Positions 21,201 to 31,300 of a DNA stretch of 64,000 nucleotides are shown here, piece by piece (position 1 is the first letter of the stretch; every line of letters begins with the position of its first letter). Origin of the DNA: Haematococcus lacustris (lineage: Eukaryota; Chlorophyta; Chlorophyceae; Chlamydomonadales; Haematococcaceae); the NCBI GenBank assembly GCA_030144725.1, contig JASKMD010000029.1, positions 15,953,135 through 16,017,134 of the forward strand, read 5' to 3'. The notes below the pieces were generated by a model. It did not search any database. It had not been told where the DNA came from and worked only from the letters and a program-made list of their open reading frames with translations. The position numbers were made by a program, and so were the translations under genes.

Positions 21201-22149
21201 GCCACACATACAACCTGTTGTCCATGCACTGTTGCTCATGGACTACAGCCTGCTGCTGCTGCTTATCCTCTGCAACACATGCACTGCAGCCTGTTGCTGT
21301 TGCTCGTGCACTGCAGCCTGGGCGGTGGCTGTGTTGTGGCGGGTAAGGGTTAACAAACAACACCAATTGGCACAACCACCACCATGACCACCACTACCAT
21401 CACCACGAACAACAACGAGACCACCCCACCCCCACCACCAAGCCATGACGCACAGCAAGTACGGACACGGCAACCCCCCATGTGCTTGGCTTGGCTCTCC
21501 TACTGCTGTCCCCTTGGGGGAGGGATGGGCTGGGTCAGTGTGGTGTGTGGGCATGGCATGGCTAGAGTGGGCTGGCTGGCCGCTACTACTAGCGCCCGCT
21601 CCATGCTGCCCGCCCAAGGCTGGCCTTTAGGGAGGGGGGAAGTAGACGGGGTGGCGGACTTGGAGGTGATGGTGGTGGTGGGACAGGAGAGGGAAGGACG
21701 AAAGGGCCAAAAGGCAGGAGGGTGACCGTCAAACCTGCAACAAACAAGGGTTGGGCTTGCGTTTACTGCCCCATAGCACCCAACTCCTGGTTGCCGCAGC
21801 CATGCTTCACTTACCACACAACAGCGGACTCATGGCTGCTCGCGCTTTCCTTATGGCAGCTGACTGGGATGTGGGTTGAGGGATGTGAGATGATGCAAGG
21901 TAGGGGTGGGCAGGGGAGGAGAGGAGAGGGTGCCGCTCCTGGCTGCCGCTCTAGGCTACGCCGCTCTAGGCTACGCCGCTGCTGCTACGCCAAGGGCTGC
22001 TGGGTAGTTGGGCTGTTGGGTACTACAAGCGCTCGCTCCAGGCCAGCCAAGGGGAGGGGAGGGGAGGGGAGGGGAGGGGAGGGGAGGGGAGGGGAGGGGA
22101 GGGGAGGGGAGGGGGAGGGGAGGGGAGCGGGGGGGTGGGAAGGGGAGGG

Positions 22150-23116
22150 AAAGGGGAAATGGGGAGGGAAGGTAACATTGTATTGGGGCTGGGCTGAGCG
22201 TGAAGGGGTTGTCGACGGATTGGGAGGGGGTGGGCGTGTAGGAAAAGGGAAGGGGAGGGGAGGTGCTGGTGGTACTAAGAAAGGGGAATGGGTGAGCCAT
22301 TAGAACCTGCAGCAAACAAGGGCATGCTAGCGGTCAGACTAGGTACATAAAGCTGCATATTTACAAGTGATAGCCACTCACCATTCGCTAATTGGAGTGT
22401 GTGAGGGGGGGGGATGGGGTTGGGTGTGGGGTGAGGGGGGGGCGGCAGGGAGGGGAGGGCACTGCTCATGGGTGCCTCTCATTGCTGCCGCTTCTAACTG
22501 TTCATGGCTGCTCCTGAGTGCTCCTGGCTGTCCCTGGCTGCGCTGCCAAGCTGCTTCCCTTGGCTGCACTTCTTGGCTCCTGGCTCACAATTGCTCCTGC
22601 GCTCCAGGCTCCTCCAATACTCCTCCGCTCTTCCGCTCTAAGCTCCTTGCTGTTAGTGGCTGTGCTCACTAGCTGCACCTTATAGCTGCGTATCCTCTTA
22701 GCTCTTGGAACTCCACCTGCAAGCAACCCATGCCACATCCGAAACACATTCTTGACCAGTCGACTGCTTGCTGTCTCGCTAGCTCCTTCACATCGCACCT
22801 TTCCAGTCCGGTAACATCCTTCAGAAGGCGTTGACATTGCATTTGCTGCAGCCGTGGGCTACACTCGCACGTTTGCCGCTGTTGTGAAGACGCAGCAGCA
22901 GCGTTAACATCTGACCCTCTGTTTGCATCTACATCGGAGCCGTGGCCTGTATTCTCTTAATCGTCGTGCATCTTGAGCGATGCTAACACACGGCAGCTGG
23001 CACGGGCGGGCGGGCAGGCAGGGCGGAGGGGGCGGTTGGCAGTTGGGCAAATGTACCCCTTTCCCTGACAACAAAAAAGGTACTATTTGGGTACTTTTCA
23101 CCGGGAGACCTGATTG
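22150..23116. repeat. Right inverted arm of the 4.8-kb element
   Basis: Inverse of 18301-19275. It carries a 111-residue minus-strand frame (22837-22502) starting MSTPSEGCYRTGKVRCEGAS, longer than in the left arm, so the arms have diverged after formation. Confidence 0.8.
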
Positions 23117-23671
23117 TGGCAGCCCGCAGCGGTGCTAACTATATCTGGAGGACTCGGATAGGTCTGGTCTGGTCTGGTCTGGTCCGGACCTTGGGTCTGG
23201 TCCGGGAGTGACTGACCACTCGATCCGAATTTCCATGATAACACCAGGGTAGAAACATAATTGGGCGTCGGTTGCCTTTGTTACAGCCTTTTAAAATGCG
23301 GGCAGAAACCGTTTTAGATCCGGGTAAATTGAAGTTATTCTTCACTTCAGCCATCACTTCAGCAGGAGCCATATGTACACCATTGTAAGACTGTATGGTA
23401 CAATCCATAGCAGACCACAGCACCAAGCAGTCCAGACGGGAGGACTAACCGCACCAAGCAGTCCGGACGGGAGGACTAACCGCTGCCCGCGACCCAAAAA
23501 ATAATTTGGCACGCGGAGGGCATTGCGACTCTGTGCGGCAGAATGCACGGTCTTAAGCAAGCAGCAAGAGCGCTAAAAAAACGCCATCTACCGCATCTAA
23601 CATCTAATATGCCGGTCTAACGTTAGACCGTCTAATCTAGTCTAACGTTAGATGGGTCGGGACGGTCCCTA

Positions 23672-23679
23672 GTGTTCAG
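23672..23679. other. Target-site duplication GTGTTCAG, right copy
   Basis: Directly follows the terminal GGGACGGTCCCTA of the giant element and equals 7751-7758. Confidence 0.8.
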
Positions 23680-24043
23680 TGGTGAGGGTGTGTGTGCAAC
23701 GGTAAGGGACACATTGTTACCAGTCACTATTAAGCGGTGTAAGCACATCATCATTACCAGTCACTATCTGTTGTGGAGAAGTTGTGGAGAAGGGGTTCTC
23801 CAAGATATCAATGCTATTAGTGATAGAGATCAGTGTTTTTTTCTGTTTTGCCCTGATTTATAGTCAGGCTAGACAAGCAAGGGGAAAATTGGGTACCATG
23901 CTGTTCTCCACATCCAGACCACCATTTGCTACCGCGACTGCACCGCTACCTTCAGCGTGCTAGAAAAGTTAGCGGTGCTCAGGCTCGCAGGTGTTTGGGC
24001 CTAAAGTTGTGTCCACGCAACAAGGTCGTTGTAGGGAGCGGTA
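23680..24043. other. Flank between giant element and assembly gap
   Basis: No gene recognised. TTACCAGTCACTAT occurs twice (23717, 23755). Confidence 0.5.
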
Positions 24044-24543
24044 NNNNNNNNNNNNNNNNNNNNNNNNNNNNNNNNNNNNNNNNNNNNNNNNNNNNNNNNN
24101 NNNNNNNNNNNNNNNNNNNNNNNNNNNNNNNNNNNNNNNNNNNNNNNNNNNNNNNNNNNNNNNNNNNNNNNNNNNNNNNNNNNNNNNNNNNNNNNNNNNN
24201 NNNNNNNNNNNNNNNNNNNNNNNNNNNNNNNNNNNNNNNNNNNNNNNNNNNNNNNNNNNNNNNNNNNNNNNNNNNNNNNNNNNNNNNNNNNNNNNNNNNN
24301 NNNNNNNNNNNNNNNNNNNNNNNNNNNNNNNNNNNNNNNNNNNNNNNNNNNNNNNNNNNNNNNNNNNNNNNNNNNNNNNNNNNNNNNNNNNNNNNNNNNN
24401 NNNNNNNNNNNNNNNNNNNNNNNNNNNNNNNNNNNNNNNNNNNNNNNNNNNNNNNNNNNNNNNNNNNNNNNNNNNNNNNNNNNNNNNNNNNNNNNNNNNN
24501 NNNNNNNNNNNNNNNNNNNNNNNNNNNNNNNNNNNNNNNNNNN
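24044..24543. other. Assembly gap (500 N)
   Basis: Exactly 500 undetermined bases, probably a placeholder of unknown true size. The missing 3' part of MED14 may lie in it. Confidence 1.
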
Positions 24544-24764
24544 TCACTCAGCTGAGGTTCCTGGCATCACCCCACCTTCCACGCCCCCTTCACACCACCC
24601 TGCCGGCCTGGCCTGTACAGGCCACCCCCTTGCTGCGCTGCTTGCTGCTCCCTACATGCATGCAGCCCTGCTTCCCCCTTGCAGCAGGCATCCAGCGCCC
24701 CCCCCTCCTCCCTGTCTTGCCTTGATGGCTGCAGGGCTCTCAGGGCCCCCCGCCTCCCTGCTGC

Positions 24765-24852
24765 CCCCTCCCCCTCCCCCTCCCCCTCCCCCTCCCCCTC
24801 CCCCTCCCCCTCCCCCTCCCCCTCCCCCTCCCCCTCCCCCTCCCCCTCCCCC
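24765..24852. repeat. (CCCCCT)n hexamer tract
   Basis: Simple repeat inside a MED14 intron. Confidence 0.95.
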
Positions 24853-24951
24853 TCTCCCTCCCTCCTCTTCCCCTCCTGTCCCCCTCTCTCCTGCCTCCCC
24901 TGTCCACACCCAGGCCCCCCGGCCCCCCCCCCCAGGCCTCCTCCCACGCAC

Positions 24952-27271
24952 CACGTCCAGCAGCACCTTGCCCAGCTGCTCCTGCAGCTGACTCAGCTCA
25001 TAGTGAGCCACTGCAGCAGCCGCACGCAGCAGCACCTCGTCAACATTCACCGTGCGAGCGTCCAACTGCAGCCCCTGACCCCCCTGACCCACCCCCTGCC
25101 CCCCCGCCCCTGACCCCTTGCAACTCGGCAGCTGCCCCCAACACCCTCAGGCACCGCCCCAGCAGCATTGCCTGGCACCTGTCCCCTCCCCCTCCCCCTC
25201 CCCCTCCCCCTCCCCCTGCTGCTGCTGCCCAGTGGGCCGCTGGGGCACCACAAGGAGGCTGGGGGGGCGGTCACCCAGGCCGCCCCCCCCCTGCTGCTGC
25301 TGCCCCAGGGGCACGGGGGGCCACAACACCACCTGCACCCGCCCCCTGGCATCCAGCCCTATGTCAACACAAGGGTGACTCCCCCCGCCCTCCCCCACCC
25401 ACCCCCTCCCCCCCCGCCCCCTCCCCCCCCGCCCCCCCGGCCCCTGACGCTTCATGTCCCCCCTAGCCAGCAGCCCTTCAGAGGTGAGGGGCGGCCGGGG
25501 GGCGGGGTACGGCACCAAGGGCACTGCCTGCGTCCACATCACCAGCCGCAGCCCCGGCTGCAGCCCCCCCTTGGGCACTGGCTGCAGCTGCGCGTGGCCT
25601 GCCCAGGCCCCCCCCCGCCTCCACCAGGCCGCTGGCTGTGCCCCGCACCGCATCCAGCAGCAGCCGGCCGCCCAGGTCTGACAGCACGCTGTGCATGACG
25701 GCCAGGGGAGCGCTGCGCTCGTCACCCCGCAGCGCAGCACACAGGGCCTGGTTCACGGCGGCCTGGCGGTCAACACCCCCACCCCCCACCCCCCACCCCG
25801 CCTGTGGTGCCGCTGGCTGTGCGGGCGCTGGCTGCAGCCATGAGGCCGCTGGGGGCGGGGCCCGTGCTGGCTGGGTGTTGGGAGGACATCCCTGGGGTGG
25901 CAGGCGGGGGGGGAGGGACATCCCTGCTGCTGCCGCCCCTCCCCCCTCCCCGCCCTCGCCGTTGCTGCCGAGGAGCTGGGCAGCGGCGGCGGCGGCAGCG
26001 GCAGCGGCCGTGTCCTGCTGGGCATACACTGCTGCGTCCGCTGCCAGCAGCAGGCGGTGGTTGAGGTCTTGCAGCAGGCTGCTGACCTGTGAGGGGTGCA
26101 GGGGCTCCCGCATGAGCTGTGCCTGCGGGGAGGATGAAGCCAAGCAGCAGCCAGCGCCAGCGCTGGGGGGGGGGGCCCAGAGCTCACCCTCCCCCTCGTC
26201 CCCCCCCTCCCCCTCCCCCCCTGCACCCCCCCACCCCCTCCCCCCCCCACCCGACCCTCGACCACAGGGGGCCTCGGGGCTGCCTGCTGCTGCTGCCCCC
26301 CAGCCTGCTGTGGCCTGCCCCAGCCTGGGCGGGGGGGGAGGCTGTGCAGGGCGGAGGCACCCTGGCTGGCGGCTTCAGGTGGGCCTTGGGGCGGGGGAGG
26401 GGGGGCAGGGGGGGCTGCGGGGCGGGGGGGGTGGGTGTGGCGCCGGCACCAGGGTGAGGCGTGCCTCATACAGGCCAGGGGCGCGCAGCACCACGTAGCC
26501 CGGGCCGATGCCCGCGACTGACACCCCTGGGGGCAGCTGGGCCTGCGCCGTCAGTGCCAGAGCGGGGCGGGGGCTGCCAGGGGTGGGGTGGAGGTCAGGG
26601 TCGGGGCAGTGGCAGTGGTGAGGGGCAGGGCAGGGCAGGGCAGGGCAGGGCAGGGCAGGGCAGGCAGGGCAGGGCAGGGCAGGGCAGGGCAGGGCAGGGC
26701 AGGGCAGGGCAGGGCAGGGCAGGGCAGGGCAGGGCAGGGCAGGGCAGGGCAGGGCAGGGCAGGGCAGGGCAGGGCAGGGCAGGGCAGGGCTGATGCGCTG
26801 TTTGAGTAGCTGCCTGGCCCCACAGCCCTGTGGTGTGCCGCTGCGACTAGGCCTGGCCAGGCGGCCTGAGGCCTGGGGTGGCGGCCATGAGGCGGCCTGC
26901 CCTGGGACTGCCTGAGGCCGTCCGTGTGGCCTGGCCTGCTGGTGCCAGGGGTGTGTGTCGGCGCTGCCCTGCTGCCTGAGCCCCCCTGGTGCTGGTGCTG
27001 GTGCTGGTGCTGGGGGCAGGAGGCAGAGAGGGAGGAGAGCACAGAGGGGAGGGGCCAGGAGGGGAGGTCAGCACTGCCCAGCTGCCCGGGGCCACGAGTC
27101 ACTCGGCTCACCGCAGGTTTTCCCTCCCCCACTCTCCACCCGGCCCCCCAGCCCTGTCAGCACCCCTCCCTCTCCAGCAGTCACCAGCTGCCTGTCCAGC
27201 CCTGCCTCTCACTGTCACTGTCAGTGCAGCCAGGCCTGTCTGGCTCTGGCTGCACCCCTCCCTCCCTCCCT

Positions 27272-27304
<33 letters not shown>

Positions 27305-28040
27305 CCACCCCTCCCTGCCTGCTCCCCAGCCCTCCTCCGCCACACCTTGAGCAGGTGTGAGTGGATCATGTGCCTCACTCTCCGCAGCCTGGCCTCCTGC
27401 TGCCTGCCCAGCTGCTGCGGCGCCGGCACCAGCTGCTCTATGCTGTAGGGCAGCTCAGTGTAGGAGCCCCTGCTCAGGATCTCCAGGGCAGTGGGCACGT
27501 CAAACAGGGGGCTGAAGTCGGGCTGGCGCCGGGCGTGCCCCTCAAACATCTCCAGCGCGGCTGACTCCAGCAGCTGGCTGTGCTGCCGGGCCATGTCCAG
27601 CACCTTGCCCGGGGCCACGCACTCTGCCAACGCCTTGGCCTTGGGGTGCCATTGCAGCAGCGACAGCAGCCGCAGCAGCTGCTGCCGGGAGGAGTGCAGG
27701 TAGGCCAGCAACGACTGGCCTCTGGACACCAGCGGTGCATGCCACAGCACGGCTGATGTTGGTTACGGTGGGTAGTGTGTCATGCGGAGGTAAGGGCACC
27801 AATTCGATGGGCTGCGACTGTCCGCACTGCGTCTGGTGTGGCAGCCGGCAGTAGCAGCTGGATTAGAACGTACCTGTGCGCATCGCTCAGCTGGCCGGAT
27901 GTGGCGACTAATTGCCCAAGCTCCGCGTGTACCCGTTCAAGCACATGGTCGAACACAAGCTGCGCATCCACCAATGGCCGAGAACCGCCCAGGGGCGTAC
28001 CCAGACCCTGGCGCAGGGTGCTGCCCTCATTCCCGCTCAT
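24952..28040 (-). CDS. MED14: Mediator complex subunit 14, 5' two-thirds
   Basis: Scaffold subunit of the Mediator complex that links head, middle and tail modules to RNA polymerase II. Exons resolved: 28040-27874, 27721-27346, 26542-26450, 26122-25625, 25587 to about 25470, one near 25376-25330, and 25065-24952; the first four junctions keep phase. The second exon is the most diagnostic: SSRQQLLRLLSLLQWHPKAK, a middle helix, then LFDVPTALEILSRGSYTELP and LRRVRHMIHSHLLK, matching the MED14 N-terminal domain (RxLLRLLxLxxW, then YDVPxAIDVLxxGSYxxLP). Later pieces VSVAGIGPGYVVLRAPGLYE, PLAVMHSVLSDLGGRLLLDA and VNVDEVLLRAAAAVAHYELS match the following segments (LxSVLHELxxxLxMD, then VExLLLRA). 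Ala/Gly-rich inserts lengthen exon 4. The C-terminal part is missing, at or beyond the gap. It shares a short divergent promoter with the glucosidase gene. Confidence 0.85.
26623..26790. repeat. (AGGGC)n pentamer tract
   Basis: About 33 copies with one interruption, in the MED14 intron between exons 27721-27346 and 26542-26450. Confidence 0.95.
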
Positions 28041-28305
28041 TTCCTTGCAGCCCTGCCATGTGCCTCCATCCTATGCCACTTTGCAAAGCGCCGGGGTCCG
28101 GTCAAAACAACGCAAGTTTAGTGTTATCGCAATGCACCACTTTGATGTGGGATCCATGGCACCCGCATACACCCCCTGCGTGAGCTGCGAGCAGCTCGAC
28201 GGGGTAGTTGGTGGTTGATACCTTAGAACGTGCTCGACGCAAACTGTATTGCGGCCTGCGTGCTTTGGTGCCGATCCCAGCCTGATCCGGCGGATCTGTC
28301 GCGAG
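28041..28305. promoter_or_regulatory. Divergent promoter between MED14 and glucosidase II
   Basis: Only 265 bp separate the two start codons, so both promoters and 5' UTRs must share it. No TATA box is obvious. Confidence 0.5.
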
Positions 28306-31300
28306 ATGTGTCGGTTTTCGGCGGGCTTGGTGGCATTGATACTGATTGCCGTGAGCGTTGAGGGCTTCAAGGAGCACGAGTTCAAGGTCAGACGCAGTGA
28401 GCAGGGCCGCGTCGGGACTGCACTTCAAACTGCTAGCTGCGGCTGTCTCTGCGCAGAAGTGCAATGATGCCGGCTTCTGCCGTCGCAATCGCGGAAAGTC
28501 AGGCTACAAGTACAGCATTGACGCAACTACAATCGCAGTGTCAGGGCCAACCTTGTCCGCGACGCTGTCCAACAGCGCAGCTCCCGGCAAGCACTTCGCG
28601 CTGAGCTTGACTGCATACACGGGGGGCTTCATCAGGCTGCACGTCGACGAGTCACCCAGCACTGGCCGATACCAGGTGTCAGATGTCACCAACCCAGGCA
28701 TTGAGCAGCACACGTCCAACTGGACCGTGAGCAGCAAGGACGCCAAGGCTGCAGTGCTGTCAGCTGGCCACATGACAGTAGACCTGAAGTGCAACCCCTT
28801 CCGCCTGACCTTCAGCTCTCATGGCAAGGCTGCAGTCACCCTGAACAGCCGGGACATGTTCCATGTGGAGCACCGGCGCACAAAAGAGGTATATCATAGA
28901 TCCTCACTCTCATTCTTGCATGCGTACACTCTTTACATGCACAACTGCTTGTAATAAGAATGTGAGCATGAGCTGAGTCCACACCAGGTGCTTCAGGACA
29001 GCTGCCAGCATTTTGAACACTTTGCAAGTGGCCCCGCAAACTGACCTGACACCTGACTGGTGGTACCTGCATCATCTCGACGCATGCATTCCTTGGCAAC
29101 GGCTACTGGATGTGGCCTTCATGGTCATGGACCGGTATTGCTCGACAGCACTGCAGCTTTTGAGTCATCAGCGATTAAGTTGTCAGCCGTAAAGTCTGCG
29201 GTACAGCGTAGCAGTTCAGCGGGGCATAGCATCACCAGGGCCAAGCCAGACCGACAGCAGCACAGCATGGTGGGGCCAAGTTGGGTCAGGCGCATGTGGC
29301 GCTGCACGGCACAGAGGGCAACTCTCGTAATGTGGCTGCTCAGCATGCCATGACATAGTGCCCCTCCCCTTCACTCCCCTCCCGCCTCCCCACCTCCCAG
29401 CGTCACACTCATCATCACACACTTCTGGCATCACACCACACCCTCAGCATGTCACAGCCCTGAGGGAGCCCTGGCATTATATACCAGCCCTGGCTCAGCT
29501 GCACTCCGCCCTGCTGCTGCTGCTGCTGCCGTGACCAGGACGCTGATGGCAGCTGTGATGGATGCTGGGAGGAGACCTTTCTGTCCCACACCGACAGCAA
29601 GCCCAAGGGCCCGGAAGCGCTGTCCCTGGACATAGGCTTCCCCGGGGCTGATCACGTGTACGGCCTGCCTGAGCGCGCCACCAGCCTAGCGCTCAAGCCC
29701 ACCACTGGGGGTGGGTGGCTGGCAGGCCTAGGGTGAAGCCAAATGGTCTATGTGCAGGAGGGGCCACACAGGCCATGGCCATGAAGTTTCCTCCATGCTG
29801 GTTCTGCTGCTTCTCTTAGCTTCCTCCTTCCTCTTCCTCTTTGGCCAGTTGGTCATGGGGCTGGTGGCGTGAGCTGGAGAGGTGCCTGCTGGTGCAGGCG
29901 TGACCAGCAGGTGCAGCTGTGAGCAGTGGCCTGTGGGCAGGGTGGGGCCAGGCAGGCCTGTGGGCAGTGGCCTGTGGGCAGGACCTGGCCCATGGCTGTG
30001 GTCCGCACGCCCCTAGGCAGCTGAGGCCCGCCCCTAGCCACAGCTTGGCAAGGCTAGAGGCTAGGCTGGTATGCCTCCTAGCTTGTGTCCCAGGGGTCGG
30101 CCCGACCCTGCCTCCCCCTGTTTAACTCTGGTCAGCATACTGCCCAACAGCCCACCCACAGCCCAGCAGTACTTGGCCCCCCCTCTGCCGTGGCTGCTGC
30201 TGCCCTGTAAGTAGGTGTAGCACCCAGCCTGCTGCCCTGGCACTGCAGCTGCTGTGCCTGAGGACGTGCCTGCTGCTGCTGCTGCTGCTGGTGTGCTGGG
30301 GGGTGTGCCAGGCGAGCCTTACCGGCTGTACAACCTGGACGTGTTTGAGTACCTGCACGAGTCGCCCTTCGGGCTGTACGGCTCCATCCCCTTCATGCTG
30401 GCACACAAGATGGGGCAGACCAGCGGCGTCTTCTGGTCAGTCACGGCATGGGCCCTTGGCTGCACCTTGACAGTGCTGGGGGGGGGAGAGGATATGCTTG
30501 TATTTGTAATGTTGGATATCATCATGGATATATCATCAGCAGCAGCAGCAGCAGCAGCAGCGGCAGCAGCGGCAGCAGCGGCAGCAGCGGCAGCAGCGGC
30601 AGCAGCGGCAGCAGCGGCAGCAGCGGCAGCAGCGGCAGCTATATGAGCAGCGACGGTCTGCTTTGCCACCAGACGTTTTCGGCAATTGCAAAATCGATGT
30701 TAAAACATAGCATGTAGTGCAGTAGCTGGCAGTAGCTGACACGCAGCAGCCCGCAGCCAAGGGTGTGAGGGCAGCTAGCGGTATCAGGGCCTGCACTGTG
30801 GCGCCTACACTGGGGGGGCAGTGACCCGCGTGACCTCAGCCTTGGCCCCTGCCCCTGCCTTGGCCCTTGCCCCCGCCCCTCGTCAGGGCCAAAGAAGCTG
30901 GCCTTGGATGCAGGCAGGGGTGCAGCCCCCCCCACCCCCTCCTTGCCCCCCCTCCTTCACCCCCCCCACCCCCTCATCCCCCCTCCTTGCCGTGCTGCCC
31001 CCCCCCCTCAGGCTGAACGCTGCGGAGATGTTTGTGGACGTGAGCAAGGCGCATGACGGCAGCGCCAGCCAGTGGGTGGCTGAGAGCGGGGTGGTGGACC
31101 TGTTCGTGTTCCTGGGGCCGCGGCCACAGCAGGTGGTGCAGCAGTACGCCCTGGTCACCGGGACCACTGCGCTGCCGCAGCTCTTTGCAATCGGCTACCA
31201 CCAGGTGGGCTGACATGAGCAGCAGCGCACCCTCACCCCTGCCCCCTGACCCCTGACCCCTGACCCCTCCCCCCTCCCCCCTGACCCCTGACCCCTCCCC

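Larger units (their letters stand above)
18301..23116. mobile_element. 4.8-kb element with long inverted arms
   Basis: The outer ends are CAATCAGGTCTCCCGGTGAA and its inverse. The two arms, 18301 to about 19275 and about 22150 to 23116, are inverted copies of each other over nearly 1 kb. A 7-bp direct repeat TGGCAGC flanks it (18294-18300 and 23117-23123). Long terminal arms recall Mutator-like or foldback elements, but no transposase is recognised, so the class is open. Each arm carries a reading frame beginning MSTPSEGCYRTGKVRCEGAS. Confidence 0.7.
7759..23671. mobile_element. Giant (15.9 kb) hAT-type element with 8-bp target duplication
   Basis: The left end reads TAGGGACCGTCCCATCTA and the right end, reverse-complemented, TAGGGACCGTCCCGACCCAT. 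Thirteen terminal bases are identical and both subterminal regions are rich in CATCTA/TCTAG/GTTAGA motifs. The element is flanked by GTGTTCAG at 7751-7758 and again at 23672-23679, a perfect 8-bp direct repeat. An 8-bp duplication and a TAGGGA start are hallmarks of Ac/hAT transposons. A decayed hAT transposase N-terminus lies near the left end (8685-9124), which supports the class. Most of the interior is later insertions plus an unknown gene; the original element was probably a few kb long. Confidence 0.8.

Noticed and set aside
30254..30646. Poly-Ala or Ser/Gly reading frames at the CAG/CGG repeat
   Set aside because: Intronic; the exon ends at 30435 and joins in phase to 31012.
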